Assembly: GCA_018991295.1 (NCBI GenBank)
Contig: JAGKSZ010000134.1
Span: 1 to 13,916 of the forward strand
Source: Porphyrobacter sp.
Lineage (GTDB): Bacteria; Pseudomonadota; Alphaproteobacteria; Sphingomonadales; Sphingomonadaceae
Direction of reading: 5' to 3'
DNA: 13,916 bases
The translations under genes were made by a program, and so were the position numbers. Position 1 is the first letter of the stretch. Every line of letters starts with the position of its first letter. The notes beneath the pieces were generated by a model. It had not been told where the DNA came from and did not search any database. It saw only the letters and a list, made by a program, of their open reading frames with translations. Positions 6,971 to 13,916 of this stretch are shown here, piece after piece.

Positions 6971-8323
6971 ATGTCGGCCGAATATGATTATGACCTCTTC
7001 ACCATCGGTGCAGGCTCGGGCGGGGTACGCGCCAGCCGCGTTGCCGCTGCGCACGGTGCGCGCGTTGCGGTGGCGGAGGAATACCGGGTCGGCGGCACCT
7101 GCGTGATCCGCGGCTGCGTGCCCAAGAAGATGCTTGTTTACGGCGCACATTTTGCCGAGGATCTTGAAGATGCAAGGGCATTCGGCTGGACGATCGAAGG
7201 CAAGCGTTTTGACTGGAAGTCCCTGCGCGATGCGGTGCAGACCGATGTGACCCGGCTTGAGGGGTTATACGGACAGACCCTTTCGAACCACAGCGTGACG
7301 ATCTTCAACGAACGCGCCACCATCACCGGGCCACATCAGATCACCCTCGCCAGCGGCCAAATCATCACCGCCCGGTACATCCTCATCGCCACCGGCGCGC
7401 GCCCGCATGTGCCCGAGTTTCCCGGCAGCGAGCATGTCATCACCTCGAACGAGGCCTTCCATCTCGATGAACTGCCGCGCCGCATCCTGATTGCGGGCGG
7501 GGGCTATATCGCCAATGAATTTGCCGGGATCTTCAACGAATTCGACTGCAAGGTGACGATTGCGAACCGATCGGACACGATCCTGCGCAGCTATGATGCG
7601 GCCGTGCGTGACCGGCTGCTGCAGATTTCAATGGTCAAGGGTATCAGCTTCCTGTTCCATGCCGAATTCGAAAGCATCGAATGCCAAGCCGATGGCACGC
7701 TGCTGGTGAAGCTCACCGGGCAGGAGGCGTGCGAATATGACGCGGTAATGGTTGCCACAGGGCGTGTGCCCAACATCGAAGGGCTGGGGCTGGAGAGCGT
7801 CGGCGTCGAAACCGGCGCACGCGGCGAGATCATCGTCGATGCCTTCAGCTGCACCAATATCGATCACATTTACGCCGTGGGCGATGTGACCGACCGGGTG
7901 CAGCTCACCCCCGTGGCAATCCGCGAGGGACAGGCCTTTGCCGATTCCGTGTTCGGCCCGGGCGAGGCCTATGCCGTCGATCATTCCTGCGTCCCCAGCG
8001 CCGTTTTCAGCCACCCTCCGATTGCCGCGGTTGGCCTGACTGAAAGCGAGGCGCGCAATACCCTTGGCAATATCAAGGTCTATCAATCGGACTTCCGCCC
8101 GATGAAGAACGTCGTGGCGGGCCGTAACGAACGCAGCCTTTACAAGATGATCGTCGATGCGGCCTCCGGGCGGATTGTCGGCATCCACATGATCGGCCCC
8201 GATGCGCCCGAAATCATGCAAGCTGCCGCCATCGCGGTGAAGGCGGGTCTTACCAAGGCTGATTTCGATGCCACCGTGGCGATCCACCCGACCATGGCCG
8301 AGGAACTGGTGCTGTTCAAATAG
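6971..8323 (+). CDS. gor: Glutathione-disulfide reductase
   Basis: This flavoenzyme reduces glutathione disulfide with NADPH and keeps the cytoplasmic thiol pool reduced. The 450-residue protein shows the FAD motif GAGSGG (13-18) and the redox-active disulfide GGTCVIRGCVPKK (Cys44, Cys49), whose wording is specific to glutathione reductase within the family. The NADPH fold is GGGYIANEFA (176-185), with Arg200 and Arg206 at the positions that bind the 2'-phosphate. The second FAD motif is IYAVGDV (300-306), and HPTMAEE (439-445) supplies the active-site His439 and Glu444. The start at 6971 has GGGAG eight bases upstream; an in-frame ATG at 6911 lies in the upstream hairpin region and is unlikely. 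Trypanothione or mycothione reductases are less likely by the CVIRGC motif. Confidence 0.95.
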   Translation: MSAEYDYDLFTIGAGSGGVRASRVAAAHGARVAVAEEYRVGGTCVIRGCVPKKMLVYGAHFAEDLEDARAFGWTIEGKRFDWKSLRDAVQTDVTRLEGLYGQTLSNHSVTIFNERATITGPHQITLASGQIITARYILIATGARPHVPEFPGSEHVITSNEAFHLDELPRRILIAGGGYIANEFAGIFNEFDCKVTIANRSDTILRSYDAAVRDRLLQISMVKGISFLFHAEFESIECQADGTLLVKLTGQEACEYDAVMVATGRVPNIEGLGLESVGVETGARGEIIVDAFSCTNIDHIYAVGDVTDRVQLTPVAIREGQAFADSVFGPGEAYAVDHSCVPSAVFSHPPIAAVGLTESEARNTLGNIKVYQSDFRPMKNVVAGRNERSLYKMIVDAASGRIVGIHMIGPDAPEIMQAAAIAVKAGLTKADFDATVAIHPTMAEELVLFK

Positions 8324-8329
8324 GGCGGC

Positions 8330-8352
8330 AGCGCGGGCGCCTTCGCGCTTTT
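8330..8352 (+). terminator. Intrinsic terminator of gor
   Basis: AGCGCG (8330-8335) pairs perfectly with CGCGCT (8344-8349) around an eight-base loop and runs straight into TTTT (8349-8352). It begins seven bases past the gor stop, which separates gor from the propionate genes that follow. Confidence 0.5.
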
Positions 8353-8420
8353 GCCACGTTGACGCTTGGCGCACGCTAAGGCAACGCAACGCGCAAACCG
8401 AGACAGAGAGGAACACCCCA

Positions 8421-9953
8421 GTGTCCGCCAACATCGCCGAAATGGAACGCCGCCGCGAAGCCGCCCGCATGGGCGGCGGAGAAAAGCGCATCGAAGCCCA
8501 GCACGCCAAGGGCAAGCTGACCGCGCGCGAACGGCTCGACGTGCTGCTCGACGAGGGCACCTTCGAAGAGATCGACACCTATGTCGAGCACGACTGCATG
8601 GATTTTGGCATGGAAACCCAGCGCATCCCCGGCGACGGGGTGGTGACGGGCAGCGGCACCATCAATGGCCGGCTGGTTTACGTGTTCAGCCAGGATTTTA
8701 CCGTGTTCGGCGGCTCGCTGTCCAAGCGCCATGCCGAGAAGATCTGCAAGGTGATGGACACCGCGATGAAGGTCGGCGCGCCGGTGATCGGTTTGAACGA
8801 TTCGGGCGGAGCGCGCATTCAGGAGGGCGTGGCCAGCCTCGGCGGCTATGCCGAGGTGTTCCAGCGCAATGTGCTCGCATCCGGCGTGGTGCCGCAGATC
8901 AGCCTCATCATGGGGCCGTGCGCGGGCGGCGCGGTCTACTCCCCGGCCATGACCGACTTCATCTTCATGGTGAAGGACAGCTCCTATATGTTCGTCACCG
9001 GCCCCGACGTGGTGAAGACCGTCACCAACGAAGTCGTGACGCAGGAGGAACTGGGCGGGGCGATCACCCACACCACCAAAACCTCCGTCGCCGACCTCGC
9101 CTACGAGAACGACATCGAGGCGCTGCTGGCGACCCGCCGCTTCTTCGACTTCCTGCCGCTCTCGAACCGCGAGGAGCCGCCGGTGCTCCCGGTGAGCGAC
9201 CCGTGGGACCGCATCGAGGAGAGCCTCGACACGCTGATCCCCGACAACGCCAACCAGCCCTACGACATGCACGAGGTGATCGCCAAGGTGCTCGACGAGG
9301 GCGATTTCTTCGAGATCCAGCCTGCCCACGCCGCCAACATCATCTGCGGTTTCGGCCGGGTCGAAGGCCGCACCGTGGGCGTGGTGGCGAACCAGCCGAT
9401 GGTGCTGGCAGGCGTGCTCGACATTAATTCCTCGAAGAAGGCCGCGCGCTTCGTGCGCTTCTGCGATGCCTTCGAGATCCCGATCGTGACCTTTGTCGAC
9501 GTCCCCGGCTTCCTCCCCGGCACCGCGCAGGAATTGGGCGGGATCATCAAGCACGGCGCGAAACTGCTCTTCGCCTATGCCGAGGCGACCGTGCCCAAGA
9601 TCACCGTCATCACCCGCAAGGCTTACGGCGGGGCCTATGACGTGATGGCCTCCAAGCACCTGCGCGGCGACTTGAACTACGCCTGGCCCACGGCGGAAAT
9701 CGCGGTGATGGGCGCCAAGGGCGCGGTGGAGATCATCTTCCGCCAAGACCGCGACAACCCCGAGAAGATCGCGGAAAAGACCAAGGAATACGAAGACCGC
9801 TTCGCCAACCCCTTCGTGGCGGCCCAGCGCGGTTATATCGACGAGGTGATCCACCCGCACTCGACGCGGCGGCGGATCGCTTTGGGATTACGCAAGCTGC
9901 GGACGAAGCAGTTGGAGAACCCGTGGAAGAAGCATGACAATATTCCGCTGTGA
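8421..9953 (+). CDS. pccB: Propionyl-CoA carboxylase, beta (carboxyltransferase) subunit
   Basis: PccB transfers the carboxyl group from biotin on the alpha subunit to propionyl-CoA, giving (S)-methylmalonyl-CoA. The 510 residues match the usual beta-subunit length. Crotonase-fold carboxyltransferase motifs are visible: GGSLSKRHAEK, LNDSGGARIQEG and MGPCAGGAVYSPA in the N-half, and FVDVPGFLPG and KAYGGAYDVMASKHL in the C-half. Asp407 in GGAYDVM is the residue that in acyl-CoA carboxylases goes with propionyl-CoA rather than acetyl-CoA preference. The start is GTG 8421, with GAGAGGA ending eight bases upstream; the open frame further upstream overlaps gor and its terminator. It begins the propionyl-CoA to succinyl-CoA cluster. 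The alpha subunit is outside the window. Its stop is only three bases from the convergent gene at 9957. Confidence 0.95.
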   Translation: MSANIAEMERRREAARMGGGEKRIEAQHAKGKLTARERLDVLLDEGTFEEIDTYVEHDCMDFGMETQRIPGDGVVTGSGTINGRLVYVFSQDFTVFGGSLSKRHAEKICKVMDTAMKVGAPVIGLNDSGGARIQEGVASLGGYAEVFQRNVLASGVVPQISLIMGPCAGGAVYSPAMTDFIFMVKDSSYMFVTGPDVVKTVTNEVVTQEELGGAITHTTKTSVADLAYENDIEALLATRRFFDFLPLSNREEPPVLPVSDPWDRIEESLDTLIPDNANQPYDMHEVIAKVLDEGDFFEIQPAHAANIICGFGRVEGRTVGVVANQPMVLAGVLDINSSKKAARFVRFCDAFEIPIVTFVDVPGFLPGTAQELGGIIKHGAKLLFAYAEATVPKITVITRKAYGGAYDVMASKHLRGDLNYAWPTAEIAVMGAKGAVEIIFRQDRDNPEKIAEKTKEYEDRFANPFVAAQRGYIDEVIHPHSTRRRIALGLRKLRTKQLENPWKKHDNIPL

Positions 9954-9956
9954 GGT

Positions 9957-10541
9957 TTATCGTGGCTTCAGTTTTCTCTCATAACTCACGCCCGGCAAGG
10001 CATGTGGTCCGTGGGCTTCAAGATGCTTCTTGAGCGCGAAGCCGATCTGATAGTCCGAAAAGCAGCCCCGCAACGCGTTGAGGTCGATGGTGTTACGATC
10101 AAAGCCGGTGACTTCCCAGACTTCGGTCAGCGCGTTGAAGTTGCTGGCAGGCGGACCAGACTCGCACACGATTTCCCCGTCGGCTGTCGCAATGATGGGC
10201 GTGCGCGCACTCGTTTCTGCGTCGCGCCGTCGCTCGGCTTCGCGGGTGATCGAGGCGATACTCTCTTCGACGGGTTGGAGAAGCTCGTCGAAGAAGGTCT
10301 TGACGACTTTGACGGCCCGGTTGAAGCTCCGGCCGTCGGATATTTTGGCTCCCTTGGCTTCCTTCTGCAGGCTTCTGAGTTGGGCGAGCAAATCATTGAG
10401 GTCGTCGCTCGGTGTGCGCTGGGTCATGCGGCTTCGCGCTTCGATCAAGGCGTCGCGTCGGCGGAACAGGGAGGCGTTGGCTTCTGCAAGCGTGCGACGA
10501 ATACCGTCCTCGTCGATGTGGAACAGGTTGGAATTGGCCAC
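9957..10541 (-). CDS. Hypothetical protein, phage-like coiled-coil architecture
   Basis: The 194-residue protein starts at GTG 10541, with a strong GGGGGAG Shine-Dalgarno about six bases upstream. The N-terminal two thirds is highly charged and helical, with likely coiled coil over about 15-65 (RRRDALIEARSRM, LNDLLAQLRSLQKEAKGAK) and 85-110. A short linker leads to a compact C-terminal part: EVWEVTGFDRNTIDLNALR, then YQIGFALKKHLEAHG and LPGVSYERKLKPR. From memory, this plan resembles uncharacterised proteins in alphaproteobacterial phages and prophages, which have a helical N-part and end in a 'W...ID...ALR...LPGV' module. No catalytic motif is visible and I do not know its function. It runs against the flanking propionate genes with almost no gap, and by eye is less GC-biased than they are, suggesting an acquired gene. 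No integrase or other phage gene accompanies it. Confidence 0.65.
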   Translation of the reverse strand: MANSNLFHIDEDGIRRTLAEANASLFRRRDALIEARSRMTQRTPSDDLNDLLAQLRSLQKEAKGAKISDGRSFNRAVKVVKTFFDELLQPVEESIASITREAERRRDAETSARTPIIATADGEIVCESGPPASNFNALTEVWEVTGFDRNTIDLNALRGCFSDYQIGFALKKHLEAHGPHALPGVSYERKLKPR

Positions 10542-10606
10542 GAACGTCTCCCCCCTCAGGAATCGTCGAACCCGATTAACCTATCGTATTTTCAGGATGT
10601 TGAAAG

Positions 10607-11059
10607 ATGAAACTCGGCCGTCTCAACCACATCGGGGTCGCCACGCCCTCCATCGCGGACTCGATCGCGTTCTACCGCGACGTTATGGGTGCGACGCACA
10701 TCACCGAGCCCTTCGACCTTGAGGAACAGGGCGTGAAGGTCTGCTTTGTCGACACGCCCGGTGCGGACGGGGCGATGAACGGAACGCAAATCGAGCTGAT
10801 CGAGCCGCTGGGGGAAAACTCCACGCTTGCCGGCTTCATCGCAAAGAACCCCTTGGGCGGGCAGCATCATGTCTGCTTCGAAGTGCCCGATATCGCCGAT
10901 GCGCGCTCGGAATTCGAGGCGCTCGGCAAGCGCATCCTCGGCCCCACCCGCATCGGCGCGCACGGCACGCCTATCTTTTTCGTCCATCCCAAGGACATGG
11001 GCGGCATGCTTACCGAGATCATGGAGACGCCCAAAGAGGGCACGCATTGGTCGAATTGA
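10607..11059 (+). CDS. mce: Methylmalonyl-CoA epimerase
   Basis: This enzyme interconverts (S)- and (R)-methylmalonyl-CoA, joining propionyl-CoA carboxylase to the B12 mutase. The 150-residue protein consists of two glyoxalase/VOC modules. The metal ligands fit the known epimerase set: His8 in LNHIGVA, Gln61 in GTQIELIEP, His87 in GGQHHVCFEV and Glu137 in MLTEIME. Length matches the family. AGGA lies about nine bases before the ATG. Its position next to pccB and mutA makes the epimerase role far more likely than lactoylglutathione lyase. Its promoter probably lies in 10542-10606, between it and the divergent phage-like gene, so it may be transcribed separately from pccB. Confidence 0.94.
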   Translation: MKLGRLNHIGVATPSIADSIAFYRDVMGATHITEPFDLEEQGVKVCFVDTPGADGAMNGTQIELIEPLGENSTLAGFIAKNPLGGQHHVCFEVPDIADARSEFEALGKRILGPTRIGAHGTPIFFVHPKDMGGMLTEIMETPKEGTHWSN

Positions 11060-11070
11060 GAACAACCGCC

Positions 11071-11150
11071 TCCCCGGACTTGATCCGGGGCCCCGCTTCT
11101 TCTCCCGCGTGGGACAGAAGGAAGAGGGGTCCCGGCTTGGGGGCCGGGAA
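11071..11150. repeat. REP palindrome pair between mce and the crotonase gene
   Basis: The left half holds CCCCGGA-CTTGA-TCCGGGG (11072-11090), identical to 57-75. The right half holds CCCGGC-TTGGGG-GCCGGG (11131-11148). The halves are imperfect inverted copies: TCCCCGG at the left end faces CCGGGAA at the right, and GGGGCCCCGCTTCTTC faces GAAGAGGGGTCCC. This is a BIME-like arrangement. It fills most of the 114-base gap and ends 23 bases before the next start codon, so it could influence mRNA stability between the genes. Confidence 0.7.
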
Positions 11151-11173
11151 GGCGTGAGAGAGAGGTTGAACGA

Positions 11174-11959
11174 ATGTCCTACGAAACCATCCGCGTCGAA
11201 CGTGACGGCCCGCTGCTCACCATCACCTTGAACCGCCCGGAACGCCTCAACGCCATGCCGCCGCAGATGGCGGACGAGTTGGGGCAGGCGTTCTACGACC
11301 TTGGCGATGCACGTGCGGTGCTGATTACGGGCGAGGGCAAGGGCTTCTGTTCGGGCGCGGATTTGTCGGCGCGGGGCGAGGCTAGCGCGCTCGGCGGAAA
11401 GGGCGGCAGCCACGAGGCGCTGATCAATCACTACAACCCCGCCATCAGCCAGCTGATCCGGGCGAGCGTGCCGGTGATCTGCGCGGTCAACGGCCCGGCG
11501 GCGGGCGTGGGATGCAGCCTCGCGCTGGCGGCCGATTTCACCATCGCCGCCAAGAGCGCCTATTTCCTGCAAGCCTTCGTCAATATCGGCCTCGTGCCCG
11601 ATGGCGGATCGACCTGGCTGCTCACCCGCGCCATCGGCCGCGCGCGCGCCACGCGGATGATGATGCTGGGCGAGAAGATCTCGGCAAGCCAAGCCGAGGA
11701 ATGGGGCCTCGTCTACAAGTGCGTGGAAGACGCCGACCTGATGACCGAAGCCCGCGCCCTTGCGGAAAAGCTCGCGAACGGGCCGACGGTCGCCTACGCC
11801 ACGATGAAGCGCAATATCGCCACCGCGCTCGATCAGAACCTGCAAATGGTGCTGCTCGCCGAGGCCGAGGGCCAGCGCATCGCTGGCGCCACCAAGGATG
11901 CGATGGAGGGCGGCATGGCCTTCCTCAGCAAGCGCAAGGCCGAGTTCAAGGGGGCGTAA
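11174..11959 (+). CDS. Crotonase-family enoyl-CoA isomerase, PaaG-like
   Basis: The 261-residue protein is a member of the enoyl-CoA hydratase/isomerase superfamily. It has the CoA-binding and oxyanion-hole segments FCSGADLS (58-65) and NGPAAGVGCSLALAADF (106-122), and a C-terminal helix that caps the active site. The two glutamates that define true hydratases (Glu144 and Glu164 of rat crotonase) align with Ser115 and Phe135 here. An acidic residue, Asp143 in IGLVPDGGS, sits where delta3-delta2 enoyl-CoA isomerases and PaaG carry theirs. An isomerase role is therefore more likely than hydration. The GLVPDGGSTW wording is closest to PaaG-type proteins. AGAGG lies about nine bases before the ATG. 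Its place between mce and mutA suggests feeding of fatty or aromatic acyl-CoA chains that end in propionyl-CoA; the actual substrate is unknown. Confidence 0.88.
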   Translation: MSYETIRVERDGPLLTITLNRPERLNAMPPQMADELGQAFYDLGDARAVLITGEGKGFCSGADLSARGEASALGGKGGSHEALINHYNPAISQLIRASVPVICAVNGPAAGVGCSLALAADFTIAAKSAYFLQAFVNIGLVPDGGSTWLLTRAIGRARATRMMMLGEKISASQAEEWGLVYKCVEDADLMTEARALAEKLANGPTVAYATMKRNIATALDQNLQMVLLAEAEGQRIAGATKDAMEGGMAFLSKRKAEFKGA

Positions 11960-11971
11960 CGTCCCAGAAAA

Positions 11972-12063
11972 CCGTTCGCCCTGAGCTTGTCGAAGGGCCG
12001 TTTTGCTTTCTAGCGCGTTGCTCCAAAAGAAAGGCAGGGCTTCGACAAGCTCAGCCCGAACGG
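11972..12063. repeat. REP palindrome pair between the crotonase gene and mutA
   Basis: The left arm (11972-11999) begins CCGTTCGCCCTGAGC and continues TTGTCGAAGGGCC. The right arm (12037-12063) is its near-perfect reverse complement, GGGCTTCGACAAGC then TCAGCCCGAACGG. Only the CC/GG dinucleotide differs in the outer 24 bases. A 37-base centre separates them. The 92-base element fills the gap and ends 13 bases before the mutA ATG, replacing any obvious Shine-Dalgarno. A second copy lies inside mutA at 13599-13679. Confidence 0.85.
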
Positions 12064-12076
12064 ATGTGATCGAAAC

Positions 12077-13916
<1,840 letters not shown>

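Noticed and set aside
8376..9860. 494-codon minus-strand open frame opposite pccB
   Set aside because: The translation is a low-information His/Gly/Val-rich shadow; pccB on the plus strand is unmistakable.
10002..10610. 202-codon plus-strand open frame overlapping the phage-like gene
   Set aside because: The minus-strand reading has a strong ribosome-binding site, a sensible coiled-coil plus compact domain layout and clean boundaries; the plus-strand reading has none of these.

Overview
The window is a stretch of GC-rich alphaproteobacterial chromosome. Protein sequence style, the REP-type palindromes and the propionyl-CoA gene cluster suggest Sphingomonadales, probably near Erythrobacteraceae; this is inferred from sequence alone. 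No rRNA, tRNA, CRISPR array, IS element or complete prophage was seen.

Layout. Positions 1-75 hold REP-like hairpins. Positions 170-2784 (minus strand) hold lepB, rnc and era, a membrane-protease/RNA-processing operon read right to left. rnc begins at a GTG that overlaps the lepB stop. The rnc-era gap is unusual: it holds a near-perfect ParB-binding parS palindrome (1230-1243) and a G-rich 11-bp tandem repeat of about seven units (1141-1216) that is G-quadruplex-prone in the transcript. Divergent from lepB is pgi (2833-4386). It is followed by a small secreted protein with a TonB C-terminal-like domain (4637-5035), a RhlE-type DEAD-box RNA helicase with a long structured leader and a disordered Arg/Gly/Gln tail (5272-6867), and glutathione reductase (6971-8323).

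The right part, from 8421 to the window end, is a propionyl-CoA to succinyl-CoA cluster on the plus strand. It has pccB (propionyl-CoA carboxylase beta), mce (methylmalonyl-CoA epimerase), a PaaG-like crotonase, and mutA (methylmalonyl-CoA mutase, cut by the window edge just before its B12-binding motif). Together they convert propionyl-CoA from odd-chain, branched-chain or sterol-type carbon into succinyl-CoA. The biotin-carrying alpha subunit is not in the window. The cluster is interrupted by an oppositely oriented orphan gene with a phage-like architecture (9957-10541), and by REP palindrome pairs in both the mce-crotonase and crotonase-mutA gaps.

The most striking observation is a second copy of the crotonase-mutA REP pair inside the mutA reading frame (13599-13679). 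It is 81 bp, exactly 27 codons, with no stop. It adds a peptide to what is normally a variable loop between the catalytic barrel and the B12 domain. This resembles the in-frame palindromic elements known from Rickettsia proteins.
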